A DNA stretch of 64,000 nt, from NCBI RefSeq assembly GCF_001659685.2, contig NZ_LXYE02000044.1, forward strand, positions 82,642-146,641. The letters run 5' to 3'. The notes beneath the pieces were generated by a model that ran no database searches, had not been told where the DNA came from, and saw only the letters and a program-made list of their open reading frames with translations. The DNA comes from Labilibacter marinus (GTDB lineage: Bacteria > Bacteroidota > Bacteroidia > Bacteroidales > Marinilabiliaceae). Shown one piece after another: positions 28,408 to 37,237 of the stretch. How positions within the stretch are numbered: the first letter of the stretch is position 1; the number at the start of each line of letters is the position of its first letter. Made by a program: the position numbers and the translations under genes.

Positions 28408-29007
28408 TTACCGTTTTATCAGACCAAAAAACAATATATTCAGGATATTTTGCACTTGTTCTTCCATACCTTCAAACTTGTTTGCTGCTTGAAACATTGG
28501 TATTTCTAAACCTTTTAATGCAAGTGCAATAGCTACTGCACCCATGTGAATGTTTTTTATTTGGAAAACATCAGCTGAAACACCTTCGTTAATGATTGTT
28601 TCAATCATATCAACCTCCGCTTTCTCCATACTTTCCTTTACAGCTTTTACAAATTCAATCCCTCCGAATCGCTCATCCGTTAAAGCTTTAAAGTAGTTAT
28701 CTTGCTCGCTAATAGTCTTCATCCTTACCAGTACATACTCATTTAATTTGTCCTGAGGATTTTTAGTAGACTCAACTACTATTTTAAGATTTGAAATTAA
28801 TTCACCCTGTTCCTTATCGATAACAGCTTGAAATATTTCCTCTTTATTCTTAAAATAGTAATACAATGAACTTTTACCCTTATGCAATTCAAGGGCGATG
28901 TCTTCCATTGTTGTTTTCTTGTAGCCAAACTTAGCAAACAAGCTCTGCGCTGCTTCAAGTATTGAAACCTTTACAGATTCGTTGTAATTAAGATTTTCTG
29001 TTGTCAT
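28408..29007 (-). CDS. TetR/AcrR family transcriptional regulator
   Basis: 199 residues. N-terminal helix-turn-helix (SILEAAQSLFAKFGYKKTTMEDIALELHKGKSSLYYYFKNKEEIFQAVI) is a full TetR DNA-binding domain; the C-terminal ligand domain is alpha-helical and not assignable. A -7-like TACATTTG at 29041-29034 is centred on the inverted repeat ATACA-AA-TGTAT, which could be its own operator. Regulated genes are not evident, since neighbours are housekeeping. Confidence 0.9.
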   Translation of the reverse strand: MTTENLNYNESVKVSILEAAQSLFAKFGYKKTTMEDIALELHKGKSSLYYYFKNKEEIFQAVIDKEQGELISNLKIVVESTKNPQDKLNEYVLVRMKTISEQDNYFKALTDERFGGIEFVKAVKESMEKAEVDMIETIINEGVSADVFQIKNIHMGAVAIALALKGLEIPMFQAANKFEGMEEQVQNILNILFFGLIKR

Positions 29008-29189
29008 ATGATTTATTGGGATTATAACATATACAAATGTATGAATTTACCGCTTTAGATAAAAGACTTTAAGCTCTTAATACACCTCATTAAAGCACAT
29101 TATTTATATAAATTCGATTGAAACCTCAATAATAACAGCAATATAATGTTCAACGACAAAAAAAGTCAATAATTCATATGACAAAAATA

Positions 29190-31361
29190 TTATTCAGAAA
29201 TCAGTTCAAAATCTAATTGCTTTTTAATTAAATTAGCTTTCGCTACCAATACTTTAACAGGGTCTCCTAATTGATACTTTTTATTGAACTTGCGCCCAAC
29301 AATACAATAGTTATCCTCATCAAAACGATAAAAGTCATCATCTAGGTTTCTAATGGACACCATTCCTTCACATTTATTCTCGTCTAACTCCACATAAAAA
29401 CCCCATTCGGTTACTCCAGAAATAACACCCGTAAACTCAGTTCCCACATGTTCTTTCATAAATTCAACCTGTTTGAACTTTATGGATGCTCTTTCTGCTT
29501 CAGATGCTGTAATTTCCATCTTAGAACAATGCTTACAATGCTCTTCAGTTTTTTCTGCATTAGCAGACCTTCCGCCTTCTAAATACGATTGTAATAAACG
29601 ATGAACAATCATATCAGGATAACGTCGAATTGGAGATGTAAAATGCGAATAATGCTTAAATGCTAATCCATAATGCCCTGCATTTTTAGTTGAGTAAGAA
29701 GCCTTAGCCATTGTTCTGATAGCTAGGGTCTCAATAATATTTTGCTCCTTTTTTCCTTCTACCTGACCCAATAGCCTATTGATAGAACTACTGATTCGCT
29801 CCTCCCCCAATGGCATAGCTTCATATCCAAACTTACGGACAAATCGTGCAAAATTTTCAAATTTATCAGGATCAGGATTATCATGTACTCGATACACAAA
29901 TGTTTTGGCCTTATCTCCTCTGCCTTTACTAATTTCCTTTTTACCTATATATTCGGCCACGCGCTTATTTGCCAAAAGCATAAACTCCTCAATTAACTTA
30001 TTAGCATCCTTAGATTCTTTAAAGAATACACTTAAAGGTTTACCTTTTTTGTCAATATCAAACTTAACTTCAACACGCTCAAAAGAAATTGCACCATTGG
30101 CAAATCGTTGTTTCCTTAGCCCTTTAGCTAATTTATCTAACGTGAGTACTTCTTCTTTAAAGTCTCCTTCTCCAGTTTCAATAATATCTTGCGCCTCTTC
30201 GTAAGTAAAACGCCTATCACTATAAATAACAGTCTTTCCGTACCAGGTATCTAATAAGCTAGCCTCGTCATCTAATTCAAATACCACCGAAAAACATAAT
30301 TTCTCCTCTTTGGGCCTTAACGAACAGATACCATTACTTAATCTTTCAGGCAACATAGGCACTACTCTATCCACTAAATAAACGGAGGTAGCACGTTCGT
30401 AACCCTCATTATCTATCACCGATTTTGGAGTAACGTAATGTGTAACGTCAGCAATATGCACACCTACCTGCCAATTACCATTAGGAAGCTTCTGTAAGGA
30501 CAATGCATCATCAAAATCCTTCGCATCCTTCGGGTCAATTGTAAAGGTTGTTATCTCTCTAAAATCTTTTCTATTATTTATTTCTTCCTGCGGAATTTTT
30601 TCATCGATTTTTTCCGCTGCTTCAATTACGTTAGCAGGATAGTCATAAGGTAAATCAAACTCTGCTAGTATAGCATGAATCTCGGCATTGTTTTCTCCAA
30701 CATCTCCAAGTACGTCAACAATTTCTCCAAAAGGATTTTTAGTGTAATCGTCCCAATCTGTAATTTTACCAATAGCTAATTGACCATGTTTAGCTCCATT
30801 CAATTTATTCATCGGAATAAATAAATCTTTAAACATGACCTTTTTATCCGTTACTAAAAATGCAAAGCTTTTTGATATCTCAATGGTTCCAACAAAGGTT
30901 TCACGCTTTCTCTCTATCACCTCAACAATTTCACCCTCCAAGGACTTTCTTCGTTTTTTAGCGAATACCTGAACTTTCACCAAGTCTCCATTTAAAGCAT
31001 TCCGCAGGTTTTGTTGCCCAACAAAAATATCATCACCATTTCCATCCTGAGGAACAATATAGGCAGCTCCTGAAGTTGTTGCATCCACGGTTCCCACCAT
31101 AAAAGCGCCTCGTGATAATAGTTTAAATTTTCCTTTAGATGTTTCTGTTACAAATCCGCTTTCGAGCAATTCGTACAACACTTCAACCACAGTCTGTTTG
31201 AGTGCCATCTTTTTTAACCCTAATACTTCGGAAATTTGCTTATAATTATAGGTCTTCTTTGGATTGTTAGTGAAAACCCCTTGCGTTAATGCTATTATCT
31301 GATTTTTCTTTAATCCTTTACTTCTCTTATTTGGCTTTTTAGCCTTCTTTTTACCACCCAT
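29190..31361 (-). CDS. rnr: Ribonuclease R
   Basis: 723 residues; processive 3'-5' exoribonuclease that degrades structured RNA. Lys-rich N-terminus (MGGKKKAKKPNKRSKGLKKN) and winged helix (about 20-70), two cold-shock domains, catalytic RNB domain with FTIDPKDAKDFDDALS (metal-binding Asp cluster, near residue 280) and HYASHFTSPIRRYPD-type end (here FKHYSHFTSPIRRYPDMIVH), then a C-terminal S1 domain (FTGVISGVTEWGFYVELDEN). Length fits RNase R rather than RNase II. Stands alone. Confidence 0.97.
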   Translation of the reverse strand: MGGKKKAKKPNKRSKGLKKNQIIALTQGVFTNNPKKTYNYKQISEVLGLKKMALKQTVVEVLYELLESGFVTETSKGKFKLLSRGAFMVGTVDATTSGAAYIVPQDGNGDDIFVGQQNLRNALNGDLVKVQVFAKKRRKSLEGEIVEVIERKRETFVGTIEISKSFAFLVTDKKVMFKDLFIPMNKLNGAKHGQLAIGKITDWDDYTKNPFGEIVDVLGDVGENNAEIHAILAEFDLPYDYPANVIEAAEKIDEKIPQEEINNRKDFREITTFTIDPKDAKDFDDALSLQKLPNGNWQVGVHIADVTHYVTPKSVIDNEGYERATSVYLVDRVVPMLPERLSNGICSLRPKEEKLCFSVVFELDDEASLLDTWYGKTVIYSDRRFTYEEAQDIIETGEGDFKEEVLTLDKLAKGLRKQRFANGAISFERVEVKFDIDKKGKPLSVFFKESKDANKLIEEFMLLANKRVAEYIGKKEISKGRGDKAKTFVYRVHDNPDPDKFENFARFVRKFGYEAMPLGEERISSSINRLLGQVEGKKEQNIIETLAIRTMAKASYSTKNAGHYGLAFKHYSHFTSPIRRYPDMIVHRLLQSYLEGGRSANAEKTEEHCKHCSKMEITASEAERASIKFKQVEFMKEHVGTEFTGVISGVTEWGFYVELDENKCEGMVSIRNLDDDFYRFDEDNYCIVGRKFNKKYQLGDPVKVLVAKANLIKKQLDFELISE

Positions 31362-31525
31362 GGGTATAATATTTAATTGATTACTGCAAAGTAACTAATT
31401 AAAAGATGAATTAACATAGAACAAATAAGTTTAATAAAAATATAAATATCAATAACCTTGAGCGTATATTTTAGTATAAATACTTGTTCACCGAAACCTG
31501 CTAAAAAAATTGTGCAGAATTAATC

Positions 31526-32314
31526 ATGAAAAAAACAACACAACACATATTCCCACTATTGATATGCATTGCATTTATTGGCTATTTTTTAGCTCTTCCT
31601 ATCCATGCTCAAAACGATACAAACAATATTAATCTGGAGGACAATAGTGGACTAAAACAAGGTTTGTGGATTGTTAAAAAAGATGGTCGTATTCTTGAAA
31701 AAGGCAAATACAAAAACAACAGAAAAGAAGGTGTCTGGTTAAACTATTTCGAAAATGGTAACATTAAAACTGAAATAACTTTTATTAATGGAGAAGCCAA
31801 AGGGCATGCAAAATTCTTTTATGAAAATGGAAAATTAAGAGAAGAAGGCAACTGGCAAGTAGATCATTGGGAAGGAAGCTATAAATACTTTTTCGAAAGT
31901 GGCAAAATATCTTACGATTGGTTTTACAATAGTAATGGCAAAAGGCAAGGTGAACAACGCTACTTCTATGAAAATGGTGAAAAAATGTACGAAGGTCAGT
32001 GGGAGAATGGAAAAACAGAAGGCGTATTAAAAGTATACAACGACCAAGGTATGCTTGTGCAGGAGAAACTATTTAACAATGGTAAATTTGAACAAGCTAA
32101 AACTCCTGTTAAGCAAGATAGTTCGTCCGCTAAATTTTCTGGCACTGGTTTTCACACTATCATGAACCTAAGAGGTGATATTGATGAGAAAGGTTTTTTC
32201 GTAAAAGGTGATTTACTGAATGGTGAAAGATATAATTACGACGAGAATAACAAGCTCATTTCAATTACTACTTTACAAGACGGTAAAGCTATAGGTACCA
32301 AAAGAGCACAGTAA
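31526..32314 (+). CDS. Secreted MORN/YwqK-type repeat protein
   Basis: 262 residues. Signal peptide (LLICIAFIGYFLALPIHA/Q) followed by about seven repeats of the form (E)GxWxxYxENGxxxxExxYxNG, for example KEGVWLNYFENGNIKTE and EGVLKVYNDQGMLVQE. These are the MORN-like repeats that databases label YwqK antitoxin, a name inherited from one toxin-antitoxin pair; no toxin gene is present, so the label should not be taken as function. The last 60 residues lack repeats. Likely a periplasmic or surface protein. Confidence 0.78.
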   Translation: MKKTTQHIFPLLICIAFIGYFLALPIHAQNDTNNINLEDNSGLKQGLWIVKKDGRILEKGKYKNNRKEGVWLNYFENGNIKTEITFINGEAKGHAKFFYENGKLREEGNWQVDHWEGSYKYFFESGKISYDWFYNSNGKRQGEQRYFYENGEKMYEGQWENGKTEGVLKVYNDQGMLVQEKLFNNGKFEQAKTPVKQDSSSAKFSGTGFHTIMNLRGDIDEKGFFVKGDLLNGERYNYDENNKLISITTLQDGKAIGTKRAQ

Positions 32315-32334
32315 AACATTGTTTTAGATTGGCA

Positions 32335-32772
32335 TTAAACATCTGTAGGAACTACTAATACAGGAATATTAACGTGCTCTATGAGCGACACATCTGTACG
32401 TCCGAAAAATGCCTTATGTACAAAACCGTGTTTATGATGTCCAATCACTACCAGGTCTATATTTAGTTTTTCAATTTCCGCAGTAAGTATTTCAATGGTT
32501 GCCCCATGTATCATAATTCCTTCGGCAGCGAGACCTTTATAGGATACTTCATTGGCTAAATCCATCAATTTACGATGTTCCATTTTTAATTCAGCAGCTC
32601 TCATATCTCTAATATACTGAGGACCTACTTCGTACCCCACAAAATCTGGTTCTGGAGCTACCACATGCACAATCCAGATGTTTGCTTTATGCGATTGCGC
32701 CTGATCCACTGCATAATCCATCAGTTTATCTGTTCCTTCTTTAAAATCAACTGCGACCAATATATTTTTCAT
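32335..32772 (-). CDS. Universal stress protein, UspA family
   Basis: 145 residues, single domain. Starts MKNILVAVDFKEGTDKLMDYAVDQA as in UspA proteins; the nucleotide-binding loop near the C-terminus reads VVIGHHKHGFVHKAFFGRTDVSLIEH, a variant of the GxxGxxxxxxxGS motif with His in place of some Gly, so ATP binding is plausible but not certain. Cytoplasmic. The upstream gap to 32915 shows no feature. Confidence 0.9.
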   Translation of the reverse strand: MKNILVAVDFKEGTDKLMDYAVDQAQSHKANIWIVHVVAPEPDFVGYEVGPQYIRDMRAAELKMEHRKLMDLANEVSYKGLAAEGIMIHGATIEILTAEIEKLNIDLVVIGHHKHGFVHKAFFGRTDVSLIEHVNIPVLVVPTDV

Positions 32773-32915
32773 CCGATTAAAAATTATTTACGGCCAAATC
32801 AAACTCCCAAATGAATCACTTTTTCCCCTTATGAGAAAACTTTTTCCATGGTCGTTTCATGACGAGTAAGATTAGCGATTACCATAATAAGTTAATCATT
32901 ATCGCACATAAAGTC

Positions 32916-32949
32916 AAAAAAAAAGCTGGTCCCAATAAATGGAACCAGC
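32916..32949 (-). terminator. Terminator after tatA
   Basis: GCTGGTCCCA (32925-32934) pairs with TGGAACCAGC (32940-32949), one mismatch; the A-run at 32916-32924 gives nine U residues on the minus strand. Confidence 0.75.
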
Positions 32950-32973
32950 CTTATATATCATCAATAGCTTATG

Positions 32974-33171
32974 CTATTTCTTATCTTCGTTTTTTTCGTC
33001 CGCTTCTTCGGCTTCCTTTTTAGCATTCTTAAACTCTTTCATTCCTTGCCCTAACCCTTTCATTAATTCAGGAATTTTTCTTCCTCCAAAAAGTAATACA
33101 ATGGCCAAAATGATAAGAATCCACTCATAACCTCCCATGAATCCACAGATATATACTGAACTTAATTCCAT
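32974..33171 (-). CDS. tatA: Twin-arginine translocase subunit TatA/TatE
   Basis: 65 residues. Short N-terminus, one membrane helix (GGYEWILIILAIVLLFGG), the FGGRKIPELMKGLGQGMKEFK amphipathic helix and a charged Lys/Glu tail: the complete TatA plan. It forms the pore that exports folded Tat substrates; one likely Tat-type substrate in this window is the Gfo/Idh/MocA protein at 52.4-53.7 kb. The in-frame ATG at 33138 (MGGYEW) is an alternative start closer to the usual length of the periplasmic end. tatC is not in the window. Confidence 0.93.
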   Translation of the reverse strand: MELSSVYICGFMGGYEWILIILAIVLLFGGRKIPELMKGLGQGMKEFKNAKKEAEEADEKNEDKK

Positions 33172-33214
33172 AATTTCTAGATTTTTTTCAAAAATAATAA
33201 TTTATGCCGATTTA

Positions 33215-34525
33215 TTACTTAAACAGTCTGAATAAATCATTTCCATTAGCAAATAACAGAAGGCCTAATAACAATATCATTCCAACTGTTTGAGCATACT
33301 CCAGGAATTTATCACTTGGTTTTCTTCCTGATATTATTTCATATAATAAAAACAATACATGCCCTCCATCCAATGCAGGGATAGGAAGAATATTCATAAA
33401 TGCCAATATGATGGATAAGAAACCGGTTAATCCCCAAAAAGCTTCCCAATTCCATGTTGCAGGAAATAGTCCACCAATGGCTCCAAAGCCTCCGATTTGT
33501 TTTGCTCCTTCTTTAGTAAAAACTAACTTCAACTGTTTTACGTAATCTATAAGTGTATTTACACTTTTAGAAACTCCAGCAGGCATCGCTTCCCAAAAGC
33601 CATAACGTACTTCTGTAATATCAAAATAGTCCACTTTCGCACCAACACCAATCTTACCTTTTTTAGACACTTCGCATCTTAAAGATTCAGTTTGACCATT
33701 ACGAATAATATTAAACGTAACACGTTTCTCTTTATTCTCGCCTAATATATTAGTTACCTGTCTATAATACTCAGCATCCTGACCATCAATTGATATTACC
33801 TTATCTCCTTTTTTAAAGCCTGCCTTTTCAGCATAATCTCCAGCAATAACAGAATCTACTACAAAAGGCATTCTTATGGCTGCTAAACCTTTAACCTCTT
33901 CCTTAAGGATAGTCGTTTTAAAGTCGCTCGGTATAGCCACTGTAAAAGTTGAATCTCCTCTTTTAACACTAAGCTGTTGAGCTTCTTCTAAAAGAATAAA
34001 CTTAGCTATATCTGATGCGCTTTTTACCTTTAGCGTATCTACAGAAGTCACAACATCACCATCTTGCAAACCAATATCATGTGCAAGCTCATGGTAGGTT
34101 AATCCAAATTTAGCATCAGCAACATCAATATAAGAATCTCCCCACTTATATAAGGTCATCCAAAAAATAAAAAACGCGAGTAAAAAGTTAACCAATACCC
34201 CACCAATCATGATTAATAAACGTTGGTAAGCTGGCTTTGATCGAAACTCATAGGACTTTGGCTCCTCTTTCATGGCTTCCTTATCCATGGACTCATCAAT
34301 CATACCTGATATTTTTACATATCCTCCCAAAGGTAACCAACCAATTCCGTATTCAGTATCTCCTTTTTTTACTTTAAAAAGAGAAAACCAAGGATCGAAG
34401 AAAAGATAAAACTTCTCTACTCTGGTTTTAAAAAGTTTGGCAAAAAAGAAATGACCAAACTCGTGAAGTATTACTAGTATTGAAAGGCTCAATAACAATT
34501 GGCCTGCTTTTATTAAGATATCCAT
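33215..34525 (-). CDS. rseP: RIP metalloprotease RseP (site-2 protease)
   Basis: 436 residues, inner membrane. Zinc motif His21-Glu22-x-x-His25 (LHEFGHFFFAK) in the first helix and the second ligand motif NILPIPALDGGH near the C-terminus; between them lie two PDZ domains (LQDGDVVTSVDT and AGFKKGDKVISIDGQDAE). These proteases cut anti-sigma factors within the membrane, and this window does contain an ECF sigma/anti-sigma pair, though a link is only speculative. Followed on the strand by tatA; dxr precedes it, an order common in the phylum. Confidence 0.95.
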   Translation of the reverse strand: MDILIKAGQLLLSLSILVILHEFGHFFFAKLFKTRVEKFYLFFDPWFSLFKVKKGDTEYGIGWLPLGGYVKISGMIDESMDKEAMKEEPKSYEFRSKPAYQRLLIMIGGVLVNFLLAFFIFWMTLYKWGDSYIDVADAKFGLTYHELAHDIGLQDGDVVTSVDTLKVKSASDIAKFILLEEAQQLSVKRGDSTFTVAIPSDFKTTILKEEVKGLAAIRMPFVVDSVIAGDYAEKAGFKKGDKVISIDGQDAEYYRQVTNILGENKEKRVTFNIIRNGQTESLRCEVSKKGKIGVGAKVDYFDITEVRYGFWEAMPAGVSKSVNTLIDYVKQLKLVFTKEGAKQIGGFGAIGGLFPATWNWEAFWGLTGFLSIILAFMNILPIPALDGGHVLFLLYEIISGRKPSDKFLEYAQTVGMILLLGLLLFANGNDLFRLFK

Positions 34526-34645
34526 CTACTTATATTAAAATTCAAATTTTGCGCTACAAATATATTCCTTTTTTGCTATTATAATAGCCTTCACTTAATT
34601 ATTGATTGACACAATAAAACAATGCTTTAAGCACCTTCTTTTCAT

Positions 34646-35800
34646 CTACAAACTAACGAATGACTGCGCTATTCTTCTGGCCTCAGAATCGGTTGAGAAA
34701 TAATCTTCGTAACTCGGCTTTTGAATAAATGTACATTTATCCATCGTCTTTTCAATCACATCCGACATTTCTACAAAGCCAATCTTTCTTTCTAAAAAGC
34801 TTTGAACAACAACCTCATTGGCTGCATTAATGATACATGGTACATTACCACCTCTGCGCATAGCCTCATAAGCGATAGCCAGATTTCTAAATGATTCTAA
34901 ATCGGGCTTTTCAAAATCGAGACTTGGATAATCCATAAAATTAAAACGTGGAAAATCTGCTTTAATACGCTCTGGATAAGTTAATGCATACTGTATAGGC
35001 AATCGCATATCTGGCAAGCCCATTTGTGCTTTCATGGAACCATCTGTAAACTGCACTATACTATGTACTATACTTTGTGGATGAACAATCACATCAATCT
35101 GATCTGGCTCCAATCCAAATAACCAACGCGCTTCAATTACCTCCAGACCTTTATTCATCATACTAGCCGAATCGATGGTTATCTTATTCCCCATCTCCCA
35201 ATTAGGATGATTCAAGGCTTGCTCAGGCGATACTTTCTCCAGAAAGTCTTTTTTCTTTCCTCTAAAAGGCCCTCCCGATGCCGTTAAATAAATCTTTTCT
35301 ATAGGGTTTTGAAACTCTCCTACCAAACATTGAAAAATAGCAGAATGTTCAGAATCAACAGGTAAAATAGCTACTTTATTTTTAGCTGCCATTTCGGTAA
35401 TAATATCACCTGCAACCACCAACGTTTCTTTGTTGGCCAAGGCTATTGTTTTTCCTGCTTTTATGGCATTCATAGTTGGCTTCAATCCAGAAAAACCTAC
35501 CATTGCGGTGAGCACCACATCTACTGTGCCCATTTCAACCACTTGCGCTATTGCATCACTACCTGCATAAACCTTTATAGGTAAGTCTGCCAAAGCATCT
35601 TGCAGCTGCTCATATTTTTCTTTGTTCCCAATAACCACCGTATTGGGCATATATATCCTACATTGCTCTACTAACTTACCAATTCGGTTATTGGCTGTTA
35701 ATACTTCAACTTCAAACTTATCTGGATGTTTAGAAATTACATCTAAGGTTTGTGTTCCTATGGATCCGGTAGAACCCAACACCGCTACCCTCTTCTTCAT
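34646..35800 (-). CDS. dxr: 1-deoxy-D-xylulose 5-phosphate reductoisomerase
   Basis: 384 residues. Second step of the MEP isoprenoid pathway, NADPH- and metal-dependent. Nucleotide-binding start VAVLGSTGSIGTQTLDVI; catalytic and metal-binding segments ALANKETLVVAG, ILPVDSEHSAIFQ, TASGGPFRGK (substrate loop) and SASMMNKGLEVIEARWLF are all intact. Flanked by rseP and an M23 peptidase gene on the same strand. Confidence 0.97.
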   Translation of the reverse strand: MKKRVAVLGSTGSIGTQTLDVISKHPDKFEVEVLTANNRIGKLVEQCRIYMPNTVVIGNKEKYEQLQDALADLPIKVYAGSDAIAQVVEMGTVDVVLTAMVGFSGLKPTMNAIKAGKTIALANKETLVVAGDIITEMAAKNKVAILPVDSEHSAIFQCLVGEFQNPIEKIYLTASGGPFRGKKKDFLEKVSPEQALNHPNWEMGNKITIDSASMMNKGLEVIEARWLFGLEPDQIDVIVHPQSIVHSIVQFTDGSMKAQMGLPDMRLPIQYALTYPERIKADFPRFNFMDYPSLDFEKPDLESFRNLAIAYEAMRRGGNVPCIINAANEVVVQSFLERKIGFVEMSDVIEKTMDKCTFIQKPSYEDYFSTDSEARRIAQSFVSL

Positions 35801-35815
35801 ATGTTCCCGGCTAAA

Positions 35816-36691
35816 TTATTCAAATAAAATGTATTCGGTGGGGTTGACAGGAGTTCCCTGATACCATAATTCAAAGTGCAAATGTGGCCCCGTAGTTAAT
35901 TCGCCTGAATTACCCACATTAGCAATCGCTTCGCCTGCTACTACCTTGCTTCCTGCTTTTTTAAGAAGTTTTGAATTATGCTTATACGCAGATATTAAAT
36001 TACTTGTATGCTGAATCATAATTGTGTAGCCCGTTTCTACGGTCCAACCAGAAAAAATGACAGTACCTCCCATAATAGATAGTACCGTTTCTCCAGGCTT
36101 TGTTACTATATCAACACCATAATGACTTTCGCCTTCAATAAAGTTTTTAACAACAATACCTTTTAAAGGGGCATAGAAATAAATCTGATTTAGTTCTGGA
36201 ATTTTATCGTTGTTATCTAAAACTGCTAAGTTGTATTTCTCTTCTGTTTCTACTTGCTCTCGAAAAGCTAAATCCTCTGCACTGGTTTTAAAAGTTACCT
36301 CCTGAGGTTGCCCTCCATTAGTGTTTTCATCTTCCTCTATTTCATCCTCAGGCACTTCGCCTCGAACAACAGACTTTATAGATTGAAAGAAACGATCTCT
36401 TTTATTTATTTCATCGATTAACGAATCTACCCGATTTACATTACGTACCATTAACCTTCTTTGGTTTCCATCTGGGTAACCAGGAATATACTCTCGCAAA
36501 CCAGTATAAGCAATTAATAGAATAACCAGTAAAACTAAAATGATGGCTGAAGTTCCGATGACAGTAAATACGTTCAATCTAGATAAACGCATGCGCCACA
36601 CCTCTTCGTAGGTCTGCTCATTAAAGACAGCTAAACGATACTTATTACGTAACTTCTGAAGAAAATTGTTCTTATCCTTTGGTGTACTCAT
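35816..36691 (-). CDS. M23 family metallopeptidase, membrane-anchored
   Basis: 291 residues. Cytoplasmic N-terminus of about 45 residues, one transmembrane helix (TSAIILVLLVILLIAY), a linker with acidic region, and a C-terminal LytM domain. Zinc ligands are seen in SHYGVDIV (His, Asp) and HLHFELW (His), and the second active His in SAYKHNS, so it should be an active peptidoglycan endopeptidase in the periplasm. Lies 16 nt before dxr. A cell-division or wall-turnover role is likely but unproven. Confidence 0.9.
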   Translation of the reverse strand: MSTPKDKNNFLQKLRNKYRLAVFNEQTYEEVWRMRLSRLNVFTVIGTSAIILVLLVILLIAYTGLREYIPGYPDGNQRRLMVRNVNRVDSLIDEINKRDRFFQSIKSVVRGEVPEDEIEEDENTNGGQPQEVTFKTSAEDLAFREQVETEEKYNLAVLDNNDKIPELNQIYFYAPLKGIVVKNFIEGESHYGVDIVTKPGETVLSIMGGTVIFSGWTVETGYTIMIQHTSNLISAYKHNSKLLKKAGSKVVAGEAIANVGNSGELTTGPHLHFELWYQGTPVNPTEYILFE

Positions 36692-36797
36692 CGATTTTTT
36701 GTGATCGTGAATTGATTGTACGCAAAGTTAAAAAATTATACGGCTTAGAAAATTGGAAGAAACAATTATTAATAGCAAAAACACTTTTAACAAAATA

Positions 36798-36830
36798 AAA
36801 AAGCCGAAAGATTTGATCTTTCGGCTTTTT
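36798..36830 (-). terminator. Terminator after the first initiator tRNA gene
   Basis: AAAAAGCCGAAAGAT (36798-36812) pairs perfectly with 36816-36830 around TTG; runs of A and T at the ends make it bidirectional. It sits 5 nt beyond the tRNA 3' end. Confidence 0.8.
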
Positions 36831-36835
36831 GGTAG

Positions 36836-36908
<73 letters not shown>

Positions 36909-36952
36909 ATATATTTTTAGTGACTTGCTATCACTTTTTAATCTTTTTAAAG

Positions 36953-36978
36953 AGCCAACAGATTTTTATCTGTTGGCT
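36953..36978 (-). terminator. Hairpin after the second initiator tRNA gene
   Basis: AGCCAACAGAT (36953-36963) pairs perfectly with ATCTGTTGGCT (36968-36978), loop TTTT, 5 nt beyond the tRNA 3' end. The minus-strand tail is CTTTAAAAAG, so the T-tract is weak; it may be a terminator or processing signal. Confidence 0.5.
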
Positions 36979-36983
36979 TGAAG

Positions 36984-37056
<73 letters not shown>

Positions 37057-37237
37057 ATATATCGTTTACTTTAGTAGTATCCTTTTTTGCGGTTGCAAAT
37101 ATAGAGCTTTTATTTTAGATCGCAAAATTAATTTAATAATAAATCACTAGAAACAATCCACCCACTCAGCAACATCTCCATATAGATCTCATTACATAGA
37201 CATTACACTAAAAACTACGAATTAAATTACTTAGTAA

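Noticed and set aside
31526..32314. Antitoxin function for the YwqK-like protein
   Set aside because: It has a signal peptide and no toxin partner; the repeat match alone does not support it.
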